Assembly (NCBI GenBank): GCA_013348845.1
Contig: CP054675.1
Coordinates: 434,001 to 498,000, forward strand
Direction of reading: 5' to 3'
Length of the DNA stretch: 64,000 bases
Origin: Candidatus Tepidiaquacella proteinivora
Lineage (GTDB): Bacteria > Bacteroidota > Ignavibacteria > Tepidaquicellales > Tepidaquicellaceae
The notes under the pieces were generated by a model. It was not told the DNA's origin. It searched no databases and was given only the letters and a program-made list of their open reading frames with translations. Positions 8,563 through 17,518 of the stretch are shown one piece after another. Positions within the stretch are counted from its first letter, which is position 1, and the number at the start of each line of letters is the position of its first letter. The position numbers and the translations under genes were made by a program.

Positions 8563-10356
8563 ATGGGTTTTAAAAAACGTACACATAATTGCGGAGAACT
8601 TAATATATCCGCTATTGGAAAAATCGTAACCTTGAATGGCTGGGTTTCAAGAATCAGAGATTTAGGAGGATTGTATTTTATTGACCTGAGAGATAGATAT
8701 GGAATTACACAGCTTAAAATTAATCCGGATAAAAAAGATGTTTATGATACCTCATTAAAGCTTAGAAATGAATGTGTAATATCTGCAACAGGAAAAGTTA
8801 TCAAAAGAGAAAGTATTAACAGAAATATCCCAACCGGAGAAATAGAAATTGATGTTGATGAACTTCAAATACTTAATGAAGCGGATGTTTTACCTTTTAA
8901 TGTAGAAGAAGATGTGAAAGCTTCAGAAGAGTTAAGATTAAAATACAGATATCTTGATTTACGGCGAAGAGCAATGACTAAAAATTTATTAATAAGGAAT
9001 GACGTTTATTTTATAGTACATGATTATTACAGAAGGCATAATTTCGTTGAGGTTGAGACACCTATTTTGATGAAATCTACACCTGAAGGTGCACGGGATT
9101 ATCTTGTACCATCAAGGATACACCACGGTAAATTTTATGCTTTGCCACAATCACCACAAACTTACAAACAGATTTTAATGGTTGCAGGTTTAGATAGATA
9201 TGTACAGATTTGTAAATGTTTCAGAGATGAAGATTTAAGAGCAGATAGACAACCTGAGTTTACTCAAATTGATGTTGAAATGAGCTTTGTAACTCAAGAA
9301 GATATATTTGAATTATCCGAAGGACTTTTTAAAGAAATATGGAAAAAAATACTTAATGTTGATATAAAAATTCCTTTCAATAGGTTCACTTATGATGAAG
9401 TTATTAATAAATATGGAACTGATAAACCGGATTTAAGAATTAAAAATGATCTGACGATAAAAAATTTAACAGATATTTTTAAAAACAGTAATTTCAATAT
9501 TTTTAAATCAGCGATTGAATCGAATGGATTTATTGCAGGTATAAAATTAAAAACAAAAGAATATAAAATAGAAATTACTAGGAAAATAATTGATAATTAT
9601 ACGGAATTTGTAAAAAAATCAGGTGTGGGCGGTTTGGTATATATTAAATCGGATGAGACAGGTAAATTAAATTCTCCAATACTTAAATATCTTTCCGAAG
9701 AAGAATTGAAATTAATTTCAGATTTATATGAAGTTCAAAATGGCGATGTTATTTTTATTGTAATTGGTGAGAAAAATAAGGTGTTACTTTCTCTTGGACT
9801 TCTAAGAAATAAGATAGCAGAAGATTTTAATCTTATAGATGAGAATGATTATGAATTTGTCTGGATTACTGACTTTCCATTATTTAAATTTAATGAAGAA
9901 GAAATGAAGTTTGAAGGGGAGCATCATCCTTTCACAAGTCCGAAAGATGAACACCTTAGCTTACTTGATTCACAGGACAGAAAATCTCTTGAGAGTATCA
10001 GGGCTGTATGTTACGACCTTGTTTTAAATGGAAATGAGATAGGTAGCGGAAGTATGAGAATTTATAAACCTGAAATTCAAAGAAAAGTATTTAAAATTAT
10101 TGGCTTATCAGAAGATGAAGCAGAAAAGAAGTTTGGATTTTTAACTGAAGCATTTAAATATGGTGCTCCACCACACGGGGGTATTGCTTTTGGATTTGAT
10201 AGAATTATAGCAATACTTTGTGGGTTAAAATCTATAAAAGATGTAATTGCATTTCCGAAGACCGTGAGCGCAACATCACTTATGGATGATTGCCCTAATT
10301 ATGTTGATGAAAGACAGTTAAAGGAACTTGGAATAAAAATTGAAAAGAAGAAATAA
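8563..10356 (+). CDS. aspS: aspartate--tRNA ligase
   Basis: A 597-residue class II aminoacyl-tRNA synthetase of the long bacterial type. It has an N-terminal OB-fold for the anticodon (VTLNGWVSRIRDLGG), motif 2 at about residue 217 (CFRDEDLRADRQPEFTQID), an inserted GAD domain at about 290-410, and motif 3 near 545 (GIAFGFDRI). It charges tRNA-Asp in the cytoplasm. Length and domain order match the bacterial family. Whether it also charges tRNA-Asn, as in non-discriminating enzymes, cannot be decided here. It follows the Hpt gene by only 4 bases. Confidence 0.97.
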   Translation: MGFKKRTHNCGELNISAIGKIVTLNGWVSRIRDLGGLYFIDLRDRYGITQLKINPDKKDVYDTSLKLRNECVISATGKVIKRESINRNIPTGEIEIDVDELQILNEADVLPFNVEEDVKASEELRLKYRYLDLRRRAMTKNLLIRNDVYFIVHDYYRRHNFVEVETPILMKSTPEGARDYLVPSRIHHGKFYALPQSPQTYKQILMVAGLDRYVQICKCFRDEDLRADRQPEFTQIDVEMSFVTQEDIFELSEGLFKEIWKKILNVDIKIPFNRFTYDEVINKYGTDKPDLRIKNDLTIKNLTDIFKNSNFNIFKSAIESNGFIAGIKLKTKEYKIEITRKIIDNYTEFVKKSGVGGLVYIKSDETGKLNSPILKYLSEEELKLISDLYEVQNGDVIFIVIGEKNKVLLSLGLLRNKIAEDFNLIDENDYEFVWITDFPLFKFNEEEMKFEGEHHPFTSPKDEHLSLLDSQDRKSLESIRAVCYDLVLNGNEIGSGSMRIYKPEIQRKVFKIIGLSEDEAEKKFGFLTEAFKYGAPPHGGIAFGFDRIIAILCGLKSIKDVIAFPKTVSATSLMDDCPNYVDERQLKELGIKIEKKK

Positions 10357-10493
10357 TTACTAATCAGGTTATATCAAATCGGAATTCTGTTTAAAGAAAA
10401 TTTCAAATCTATTTAAAAGTTTAGATATTAAGAAATGACTTCAAAGTAAGGATTTAATTCATTAATTTTACTGATAAATAAATTAAAATATTT

Positions 10494-11759
10494 ATGTTAA
10501 AATTTAAGGTTAAAGATTTAAGTTTGGCAAAGCAAGGGAGAAAAAAAATTGATTGGGCTGAATCCCGTATGCCGGTACTTGCTATGCTGAGAGAAAAATA
10601 CAAAAAGACTAAACCTTTTAAGGGTTATAAAATTGCGGGATGTCTTCATGTAACAAAAGAAACTGCTGTACTCGTCAGAACTTTTATTGATGCTGGTGCA
10701 GAAGTTTCCTGGAGTGGCTGCAATCCACTTTCAACTCAGGATGATGTTGCTGCTGCTCTTGCTGCTGAAGGAGTTTCTATTTTTGCGTGGAATGGAATGA
10801 ATACGAAAGAATTTTATTGGTGCATTGAAAGAACTCTCGATTTCAAACCGAATTTAACTCTTGACGATGGAGCGGATTTAATTTTCACCGTCCATAGAAG
10901 ATTTCAGCATTTAATTCCGGAAATAATCGGTGGTACAGAAGAAACTACAACTGGTGTTCATAGATTAAGGAAGATGGCTGATGATGGCGCTTTGAAATAT
11001 CCTGTATTTGCTGTTAATGATTCAATCACTAAATGGGATTTTGATAATGTATATGGAACCGGTCAATCGACTATTGATGGTATATTAAGAGCAACTTCTG
11101 TTATGATACCTGGTAAAAACTTTGTTATTGCAGGGTATGGGCATTGTGGTAGTGGAGTTGCAAATAAAGCAAAGGGGCTTGGTGCTAATACTTTTGTTAC
11201 TGAAGTAAAACCAACAGCTGCTTTGAAAGCAACTTTAGATGGCCATTCAGTTATGAAAATGGATGATGCAGCAAAAATCGGAGATATATTTGTAACAGCA
11301 ACTGGTGTTAAAGATGTAATTATTGGAAGACACTTTAGAGTGATGAAAGATGGCGCAATTGTATGTAATACGGGGCATTATGATTGTGAAATTAATATTA
11401 TGGACCTTGAGAAATTAGCAAAAAGAAAGAGGTTACTGAGACCTAATTGTGAAGAATATACTTTAAAAAATGGTAAAAGAATTTTTCTACTTGCAAGAGG
11501 AAGACTTGTAAATTTATCTGCAGCTGAGGGTCATCCATCTGAGGTTATGGATATGAGTTTTTCAAATCAGTTTAGCGCTCAATTAAGGTTGGTTGAATTT
11601 CATAAAAAAGGGAAAAAGCTCCCGATAAATGTTTATACCTTACCGGAAGAATTAGACCAGCATATAGCAGGTTTAAAGCTAAAAACAATGAATATTAAAA
11701 TAGATAAACTTACCCCTGAACAAATCAGATATATAAACGACTATTCAGAAGGAACCTAA
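10494..11759 (+). CDS. ahcY: adenosylhomocysteinase
   Basis: A 421-residue cytoplasmic NAD-dependent enzyme that splits S-adenosylhomocysteine into adenosine and homocysteine, recycling the product of methyl transfer. Family landmarks are GCLHVTKETAVLVRTF near the N-terminus, the NAD-binding GYGHCGSGVANKAKGLGA, and a long conserved C-terminal region with NLSAAEGHPSEVMD. Length is typical of the shorter bacterial form. It is a single-gene unit: 137 bases without a visible gene or riboswitch-like structure lie upstream, and a tRNA gene lies downstream. Confidence 0.96.
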   Translation: MLKFKVKDLSLAKQGRKKIDWAESRMPVLAMLREKYKKTKPFKGYKIAGCLHVTKETAVLVRTFIDAGAEVSWSGCNPLSTQDDVAAALAAEGVSIFAWNGMNTKEFYWCIERTLDFKPNLTLDDGADLIFTVHRRFQHLIPEIIGGTEETTTGVHRLRKMADDGALKYPVFAVNDSITKWDFDNVYGTGQSTIDGILRATSVMIPGKNFVIAGYGHCGSGVANKAKGLGANTFVTEVKPTAALKATLDGHSVMKMDDAAKIGDIFVTATGVKDVIIGRHFRVMKDGAIVCNTGHYDCEINIMDLEKLAKRKRLLRPNCEEYTLKNGKRIFLLARGRLVNLSAAEGHPSEVMDMSFSNQFSAQLRLVEFHKKGKKLPINVYTLPEELDQHIAGLKLKTMNIKIDKLTPEQIRYINDYSEGT

Positions 11760-11993
11760 TATATTAAAAGCTAAAAACAAATTATAAATAATTATTAACA
11801 GAAATAGTTAAATAATACAATCTATTTTTATGTATAAAATTATATGAATTTTTTATCAGTGATTTAAATGTTTAATTAGTTTAAGATGCATTAATATTTA
11901 TATAAAGATTTATCATAATTTTATTTCCATTATAATTTTTAAATCTCACTTTGCTCTTTTTTTTTAATTATTAATTTTTAATTTTTCATTGTT

Positions 11994-12069
11994 GCTAGCG
12001 TAGCTCAGTTGGTAGAGCAGTTGATTCGTAATCAACAGGTCAGGGGTTCAAATCCCCTCGCTAGCTCCA
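11994..12069 (+). tRNA. tRNA-Thr (anticodon CGT)
   Basis: A complete cloverleaf can be drawn. The acceptor stem is GCTAGCG with CGCTAGC. The D-arm is GCTCAGTTGGTAGAGC. The anticodon stem GTTGA/TCAAC encloses the loop TTCGTAA, giving anticodon CGT (Thr, reading ACG). The T-arm is AGGGG/CCCCT around TTCAAAT. The discriminator is T and CCA is encoded at 12067-12069. About 230 bases upstream contain no gene. Confidence 0.96.
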
Positions 12070-12141
12070 ATATTAAACAATAAACATTTCAATATTAAAA
12101 GTTCCTTGTTATTAATTCTAAATAATAAATCTCAATAAAAA

Positions 12142-13728
12142 TTGAAAAAGTTAATTATAATTTTAATTCTTCTTGGACTTGTTGTAATTAATGTTATTTT
12201 TCTGATCTTACCACGTACCAGGACTGAAACTCAACTTGAAATTTTAAAGAATAAATATTCAAAGAAAGATAGCAGTTCAGTCAGGCATTCTGATTTCGAA
12301 ATATTGAAGAGAAAATTTTCTAAACCACAAGATGTTACTGAATCTTGTTTGCATTGTCATAATGGTAGAGGACAGGAAGTTTTAGAGTCTAATCATTGGA
12401 ATTGGGAAGAGCCGACTTATATTGAAGGTAAAGGAGTTGTTTATCTCGGTAAGAGAAACGCAATTAACAATTATTGTTTGGGGTCAGAAGGTAATGAGCT
12501 TGCTTGTGCAAAATGTCATATTGGTTATGGTATGCAATCAGTAAAAACATTTGACTTTGAAGATGTAAAAAATATAGATTGTTTAATCTGTCATGATAAT
12601 ACAGAGACCTATGCAAAAGCTCAGGAAAAAGGTGGTGAACCGGAATCTGATCTTGACTTTTCTTATATAGCCCAAAATGTCGGGAAACCCAAACGCTCTA
12701 ATTGTGGAGTTTGTCACTTTTATGGCGGTGGTGGAAATAATGTTAAACATGGTGACCTTGAGAAATCAATGTTTGAACCAACAAGAGATATTGATGTGCA
12801 TATGGGGATTGAAGGTTCTAATTTACAATGTGTTGATTGCCATACTTCAGAAAAGCATAAAATATCCGGTAGATTATATTCTCTGGCTTCTACTAACACA
12901 AACAGGCTCAAATGTGAAAAATGTCATTATGATAACCTGCATAGTAAAAACATATTAAATGAACATTGCTTGAAAGTTGCCTGTCAGACCTGCCACATCC
13001 CTATATACGCTAAAGTAAATGCAACAAAAACTGAGTGGGATTGGTCAACAGCCGGGAAATTGAAAGATGGTGAACCATATGAAATAAACGATGAGGAAGG
13101 AAATCATATTTATCTTTCTACTAAAGGAAGTTTTAAGTGGGGAAAACAGTTAAAGCCGGATTATGTATGGTTTAACGGAACTGCAGATCATTATTTAAAA
13201 GGTGATATAATTAATGACCCAACGAAGCCCGTAATATTAAACAAGTTAAACGGAAGCTATAAAGATAGGGAGTCGAAAATATATCCTGTTAAAATTATGA
13301 AGACAAATCAATGCTACGATTCTGTATATAAAATTCTGACAATCCCCAAATTATTTGACCCAAAACTCGGAACAGGGGCTTTCTGGAAGGATTTCGATTG
13401 TCTTAAAGCACTTGATGTTGGAATGAAAGAACTTGGTTTGCCTTTCAGTGGAACTCTCGCTTTCATTAATACAAAAATGTATTGGCCTATTAATCATATG
13501 GTATCGACAAAAGATAAGTCCGTCCAATGTAAAGAGTGTCATACGAAAAATAACAGCAGACTTGCAGAACTGACAGGTTTTTATTTACCTGGTCGAGATT
13601 CAAATAAATTTGTTGAAATTTTTGGTAATACTATTATAATATTGACTTTCTTCGGAGTAATAATCCATGGGACACTTAGAATAATTATTAACATAAAGAG
13701 AAAAAAAACAAAAAAAGATGAAGACTAA
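12142..13728 (+). CDS. octaheme c-type cytochrome, tetrathionate reductase family
   Basis: A 528-residue protein starting with TTG at 12142, directly before an uncleaved-looking membrane segment or signal (KKLIIILILLGLVVINVIF). Eight CXXCH haem sites are present at about residues 69, 122, 147, 188, 230, 258, 281 and 463. The conserved blocks GKRNAINNYC, CAKCHIGYG, CHFYGGGGNNVKHGDL and DVHMG match the octaheme tetrathionate reductase (Otr) family as I recall it. A second membrane segment (about 494-516) anchors the C-terminus, which the soluble Shewanella enzyme lacks. It overlaps the cytochrome b gene by 11 bases. Likely substrates are tetrathionate, or nitrite/hydroxylamine as known in vitro for this family; direction and substrate in vivo are inferred. 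Confidence 0.85.
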   Translation: MKKLIIILILLGLVVINVIFLILPRTRTETQLEILKNKYSKKDSSSVRHSDFEILKRKFSKPQDVTESCLHCHNGRGQEVLESNHWNWEEPTYIEGKGVVYLGKRNAINNYCLGSEGNELACAKCHIGYGMQSVKTFDFEDVKNIDCLICHDNTETYAKAQEKGGEPESDLDFSYIAQNVGKPKRSNCGVCHFYGGGGNNVKHGDLEKSMFEPTRDIDVHMGIEGSNLQCVDCHTSEKHKISGRLYSLASTNTNRLKCEKCHYDNLHSKNILNEHCLKVACQTCHIPIYAKVNATKTEWDWSTAGKLKDGEPYEINDEEGNHIYLSTKGSFKWGKQLKPDYVWFNGTADHYLKGDIINDPTKPVILNKLNGSYKDRESKIYPVKIMKTNQCYDSVYKILTIPKLFDPKLGTGAFWKDFDCLKALDVGMKELGLPFSGTLAFINTKMYWPINHMVSTKDKSVQCKECHTKNNSRLAELTGFYLPGRDSNKFVEIFGNTIIILTFFGVIIHGTLRIIINIKRKKTKKDED

Positions 13729-14338
13729 AATATATATCTACAAAGGATTCGAAAGATTCTGGCACTGGACACAGGCATTACTTATCTTTCTGCTTATTTT
13801 TACAGGTTTTGAAGTTCATGGTACAATTAATTTTTTCGGATATGAAAATGCAGTTTCTTATCACAAAATAGCAGCTTATGTTTTTCTTATATTAATTGCT
13901 TTTGCAATCTTCTGGCACATAATTACTGGTGAATGGAAACAGTATTTACCAACGAAAAAAAATTTAAAAGCACAACTAAACTACTATATATTTGGAATAT
14001 TTCGGAACGAACCACATCCGACAAAAAAAACCACGTTAAGTAAACTTAATCCATTACAGAAATTAGTTTATGCAGGTTTGAAAATACTTGTCATTCCTGT
14101 ATTAGTTCTTTCTGGAATACTTTATCTGTTTTTCAGATACCCACAATCGATGGGCACGGGATATTTAAATATAGGTTCACTAAATACAATAGCAGTGATT
14201 CACACTGCTGGTGCGTATTTATTGATAGCATTTATTATTGCGCATTTGTATTTGATAACAACTGGTACTACTATTACATCGAATCTGAAAGCTATGATTA
14301 CCGGATATGAAGAGATTGATACTGAGGATAAAGAATAA
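13718..14338 (+). CDS. membrane cytochrome b (b561/thiosulfate reductase type)
   Basis: A 206-residue protein with four hydrophobic segments. Histidines suited to bind two b haems lie in FWHWTQALLIF, GFEVHG, SYHKIAAYVF, FWHIITG, IHTAGAYLL and AHLYLITTG. This is the di-haem cytochrome b fold that links the quinone pool to periplasmic cytochromes. It overlaps the octaheme cytochrome gene by 11 bases, so it is the probable quinol-side partner of that enzyme. Two transporter genes follow. A thiosulfate-reductase or hydrogenase-type b subunit is the alternative label for the same fold, but no molybdoenzyme or hydrogenase gene is near. Confidence 0.85.
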   Translation: MKTKIYIYKGFERFWHWTQALLIFLLIFTGFEVHGTINFFGYENAVSYHKIAAYVFLILIAFAIFWHIITGEWKQYLPTKKNLKAQLNYYIFGIFRNEPHPTKKTTLSKLNPLQKLVYAGLKILVIPVLVLSGILYLFFRYPQSMGTGYLNIGSLNTIAVIHTAGAYLLIAFIIAHLYLITTGTTITSNLKAMITGYEEIDTEDKE

Positions 14339-14385
14339 AAAACGATTCATTTATTTTTATAAAGAAATAAAATATTCTATCTATA

Positions 14386-14901
14386 ATGGAGAAATCAAAA
14401 TATATGAATCCGTACCTTGCAGGATTTTTTCTCGGATTATTATTATTATTGACTATATATATTACAGGTAGGGGACTCGGAGCAAGCGGAGCATTCAAAA
14501 GCATGGTTGTTTATGCTGTTAATACTTTGTCCCCTGAACATACAGCTGCAAAACCTTATTATATTGAATACCTTTCTGAACATGAAGGTAATCCTCTAAA
14601 AAACTGGCTGATTTTCGAATTAATTGGTGTAGTTATAGGAGCATTCATATCTGGTTTAATATCAAACAGACTTGAATTTAAGTTAGAATTTCCGGAAAAA
14701 ATCACGAAGCGTGTGAGAATTATTTCTGCATTAATTGGTGGAGCACTATTTGGATTCGGTGCACAACTTGGGAGAGGTTGCACAAGTGGTGCAGCGTTGA
14801 GTGGTATGGCTGTTATGTCAGCAGGAGGTATTATTACTATGTTGGCTATTTTTGGTGGTGCTTATATGTTTGCATATTTTTTCAGAAAATTATGGATTTA
14901 A
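14386..14901 (+). CDS. YeeE/YedE family transporter (first, short)
   Basis: A 171-residue integral membrane protein with about four hydrophobic segments. It carries the family motif GAQLGRGCTSGAALSGMAVMSAGG, whose Cys is the conserved sulfur-handling residue of YeeE/YedE (TsuA-like) proteins, and GRGLGASGAFKS near the N-terminus. Characterised members import thiosulfate. It comes 47 bases after cytochrome b and 18 before a second family member, so the pair probably forms a two-part transporter. Substrate assignment is by family and by the octaheme-cytochrome neighbour. Confidence 0.85.
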   Translation: MEKSKYMNPYLAGFFLGLLLLLTIYITGRGLGASGAFKSMVVYAVNTLSPEHTAAKPYYIEYLSEHEGNPLKNWLIFELIGVVIGAFISGLISNRLEFKLEFPEKITKRVRIISALIGGALFGFGAQLGRGCTSGAALSGMAVMSAGGIITMLAIFGGAYMFAYFFRKLWI

Positions 14902-14919
14902 AAAAAGGAGAATAATTAT

Positions 14920-16113
14920 ATGGCACCTTTAGTACCTGATATTATTAGTAATGAATTTAATTTCATTATTGCAATCCTAATAGGAATTGCATTTGGTTAT
15001 ATACTAGAACAGGCAGGCTTTTCAAGTTCAAAAAAATTAGTTGGGCTTTTTTATGGCTATGATTTTACTGTTCTCCGTGTTTTCTTTACCGCAGGGATTA
15101 CTGCAATGTTTGGGGTTGTTGTATTAGGACATTTTGGATTACTTGATATTAGTATCATATACATTAATCCTACGTATTTATGGTCAGCTATTGTAGGTGG
15201 TGTTATAATGGGACTTGGTTTTGTTATAGGTGGTTTTTGTCCGGGAACAAGTGTTTGTGCCGCAGCAATAGGAAAAATTGATGCAATGATTTTTATTGTG
15301 GGTTCAATTATAGGTGTATTTGTGTTCTCAGAATTATATCCAATTTTAGAAGGGTTATATAAATCTGAATACTGGGGAAATGTCAGGATATTTGAAGTTA
15401 TTGGAATATCACAAGGATTGTTTTCTTTTCTGATGATTTTAATGGCAGTGTTTGCATTTGTTGTTACTACAATAATTGAAAAAAAGGTTAATAAAAAAGA
15501 CAATCCGGATTTAAAACCAACAGGCAGATATGTAACTTTTGCAGCTATAACAATAATTATTGGTTTATTTTCATTTGCACTACCGGAAAGACAGAAAGTT
15601 TTAATTGAAAAATCTAATAATCCTGATTTACTCGCAACTGCTGATTATAAAATTATGACCGCAGATGAACTTGCATACAGACTAATGTATGATATGAATT
15701 CATTTAGAATTTATGATCTGCGCTCAAAAGAATTATTTAACCAATTTTCATTACCTAATTCAATGAACATTTCACTTGATTATATTTTCAGTAAGGATGC
15801 AAGCAAATTGTTTACTGAAAGTTATAAAATGCAAATATTTGTTGATGAAACAGAAGAAGGGGCAAGAAGAGGAGCATTTCTTGCAGCAGAAATGGGATAT
15901 GAGAATATTTATGTTTTAAAAGGGGGATTAAATGAATTTCGTTCGGAGATATTGGAATTTAAAAAGCCAAACAGAGAATTAACACTGATAGAAAAAGATA
16001 ATTATAGGTTTAGGGAAATAGCTCAAAAGGAAATAAAAATTTTGATAGAAAAAGCAAAAACACAACAAAAACAGGAAGCACCTAAGACAAAACGTGTGTT
16101 GGGTGGCTGCTAA
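14920..16113 (+). CDS. YeeE/YedE transporter fused to a rhodanese-like domain
   Basis: A 397-residue protein. Residues 1 to about 200 form the membrane transporter, with the motif GLGFVIGGFCPGTSVCAAAIGKIDAM holding the conserved Cys. Residues about 245-350 form a rhodanese-like domain (RIYDLRSKELFNQFSLPNSMNIS, then YENIYVLKGGLNEF). The active-site loop reads FVDETEEGARRG, so the catalytic Cys of true rhodaneses is missing. The protein ends in GGC, leaving a single Cys at the extreme C-terminus. A ribosome-binding site AAAAGGAG precedes the ATG. It ends the sulfur-redox gene cluster. It probably imports thiosulfate or a related sulfur anion and hands it on; the role of the domain is inferred. 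Confidence 0.85.
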   Translation: MAPLVPDIISNEFNFIIAILIGIAFGYILEQAGFSSSKKLVGLFYGYDFTVLRVFFTAGITAMFGVVVLGHFGLLDISIIYINPTYLWSAIVGGVIMGLGFVIGGFCPGTSVCAAAIGKIDAMIFIVGSIIGVFVFSELYPILEGLYKSEYWGNVRIFEVIGISQGLFSFLMILMAVFAFVVTTIIEKKVNKKDNPDLKPTGRYVTFAAITIIIGLFSFALPERQKVLIEKSNNPDLLATADYKIMTADELAYRLMYDMNSFRIYDLRSKELFNQFSLPNSMNISLDYIFSKDASKLFTESYKMQIFVDETEEGARRGAFLAAEMGYENIYVLKGGLNEFRSEILEFKKPNRELTLIEKDNYRFREIAQKEIKILIEKAKTQQKQEAPKTKRVLGGC

Positions 16114-16288
16114 AGACATAAAGAATTTCAGGAATTATTAAATAAATACATAAATATATTACTACAAAATAGATTTTATTAAATTGTGAAAACATTTGGA
16201 TAACAAAAATTGATTACAACATTAAATTTTAAGGGAAATTATAATTTTTAATCAGATAGGGAATAAATATTATAAATATGTTGTTGAT

Positions 16289-16307
16289 ACTATTTATTAT
16301 AAATAGT
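16289..16307 (+). terminator. AT-rich hairpin between convergent genes
   Basis: Perfect 8-base arms ACTATTTA (16289-16296) and TAAATAGT (16300-16307) around TTA, followed by TTTTAT. The hairpin lies between the convergent transporter gene (+) and NifX-like gene (-). The stem has only one G-C pair, so its strength as a terminator is doubtful. The rest of 16114-16357 shows no gene. Confidence 0.35.
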
Positions 16308-16357
16308 TTTATAATAAATATTAAATATTCCTATATATAGTTGAGAAATATATTTAT

Positions 16358-16702
16358 TTAATTAGGGGTATGCTCAGATGAATTTTGAAGAATTTCTTTT
16401 ATCGATGGTATAGTAGAAAGATGAGTAAATCTGTCTGATAGCAAAACAAGTTGTACTTTATTTCGGTCGAATATTTTTTTTACCTTAATCCCAAAGTTAT
16501 TTGAGAAAACGGTCTTAACACCTTTATTTATCAAAAATTTAGCTGCTTCAATACCTGAAAAATTTACTTCTTCAGAACCAGGGTTTCGAAAAAATTTATA
16601 ATTTTTATTCTTAGAATCTATAATTATAAAATATTCTGATTTTCCGAAACAATCATTAATTTTCGAGTTAATGTTTTCTTCTTCTATTGTAATTGCAATC
16701 AT
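16358..16702 (-). CDS. NifX/NifB-type dinitrogenase cofactor-domain protein
   Basis: A 114-residue cytoplasmic protein with the small RNase H-like fold of the NifX/NifY/NifB-C-terminal family: MIAITIEEENINSKINDCFGKSEYFIIID at the start and FSGIEAAKFLINKGVKTVFSNNFG in the middle. Family members bind iron-sulfur or iron-molybdenum cofactors. Stand-alone forms are common in organisms without nitrogenase, where their role is unknown. It is the last of three leftward genes and starts 3 bases after the UPF0251 regulator. It is shorter and more divergent than its paralogue at 17107-17496 and lacks that protein's His-rich stretch. Confidence 0.75.
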   Translation of the reverse strand: MIAITIEEENINSKINDCFGKSEYFIIIDSKNKNYKFFRNPGSEEVNFSGIEAAKFLINKGVKTVFSNNFGIKVKKIFDRNKVQLVLLSDRFTHLSTIPSIKEILQNSSEHTPN

Positions 16703-16705
16703 AAA

Positions 16706-17107
16706 TCATAATTTATAAAGTTCTGATGAATTACATACTGGACATAATTCTTGAAATAAGTCCGGGTCGGGTATATTAAATTCGGATCCACAGACTTTAC
16801 ATTTATACCAACTTCCGTGTAATGTTGTATTACCTTCTTTTACTTCAAGTTCTCTTATTTCAATTAGAGCCGTGGCTAATTTTTTTCTTGCTTTTTCATA
16901 AATTCTCGTTATTGTTGGTCTAGAAATTCCCATCACTTTTGCTGCCTGAGAATGATTCAGAAGCTCATAATCAATAAGTCTTAATGCATGATATTCTTCT
17001 GAAAGAAGGGTAACTTTTTTTTTCTCCGCTACATTAGAATTAATAGGAGAAAAAGTTATAGTGGGATGCGGTAAATAAAGTTTCCTTATCTTAATTGGTC
17101 TTACCAT
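16706..17107 (-). CDS. UPF0251 (DUF134) DNA-binding protein with zinc ribbon
   Basis: A 133-residue protein. It starts with MVRPIKIRKLYLPHPTITFSP, the family's characteristic opening. A sigma-70 region-4-like helix-turn-helix follows (NHSQAAKVMGISRPTITRIYEKARKKL). The C-terminus is a zinc ribbon with CKVC and CPVC (about residues 108-128). UPF0251 proteins are typically found beside NifX-like genes, as here on both sides, and are presumed regulators of them. Its start codon overlaps the stop of the preceding gene by one base. A small inverted repeat at 17519-17534, upstream of the operon, could be its operator. Confidence 0.88.
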   Translation of the reverse strand: MVRPIKIRKLYLPHPTITFSPINSNVAEKKKVTLLSEEYHALRLIDYELLNHSQAAKVMGISRPTITRIYEKARKKLATALIEIRELEVKEGNTTLHGSWYKCKVCGSEFNIPDPDLFQELCPVCNSSELYKL

Positions 17108-17496
17108 TAATGATGTTTATCTCCTGAACAACTTCTTGAAGTATCGTTTAATAATTTCCCTTGTAAATATAACTCTACAGCTCTTTCTGCCTGTGTTTCT
17201 GCCGTTAGTACAACATTAATACCATTATTTTCTAAGTCATTAATTAAACCGGGACCAGCGCCGGAACAAATAAGAACAGAACAATCTTTAAGCCCTTCAA
17301 TTATTCTGTGATGTTTCCCTCTATGTTCATGATCGTGATGACCACCTAATCGATGATTAGTAAAATTATTAATTCTTTTTTCAATATTCATAATTTTATC
17401 TTCTTTCGTATCAAAGATTATAAACATTTCACATCTACCAACATGGCCTGTAATATAAATTCCATCATCAGAGGCAACTGCTATTTTCTTTTCCAT
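17107..17496 (-). CDS. NifX/NifB-type protein with His-rich loop
   Basis: A 129-residue protein of the dinitrogenase iron-molybdenum cofactor family: MEKKIAVASDDGIYITGHVGRCEMFIIFD at the N-terminus, and LKDCSVLICSGAGPGLINDLENNGI in the core. A central loop is rich in histidine (LGGHHDHEHRGKHHR, about residues 50-64) and the tail has CSGDKHH, both suited to metal binding. It is the first gene of a three-gene leftward unit with UPF0251 and a second NifX-like gene. No nif structural genes are present, so a metal or Fe-S trafficking role is more likely than nitrogen fixation. That role is inferred. Confidence 0.85.
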   Translation of the reverse strand: MEKKIAVASDDGIYITGHVGRCEMFIIFDTKEDKIMNIEKRINNFTNHRLGGHHDHEHRGKHHRIIEGLKDCSVLICSGAGPGLINDLENNGINVVLTAETQAERAVELYLQGKLLNDTSRSCSGDKHH

Positions 17497-17518
17497 ATAA
17501 ATAATATTTAATTTTATA

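Noticed and set aside
10357-10493. Possible SAH riboswitch before ahcY
   Set aside because: The 137-base leader is AT-rich and I could not find the conserved paired core of SAH riboswitches.
12677-12958. A plus-strand open frame of 93 codons within the octaheme cytochrome gene
   Set aside because: It lies fully inside a gene with eight haem motifs in another frame and has no family features; it is a shadow frame.
15057-15503. A minus-strand open frame of 148 codons opposite the YeeE/YedE-rhodanese gene
   Set aside because: It is antisense to a well-supported transporter gene, is Thr/Ile/Pro-rich in the way of antisense frames, and has no start context.
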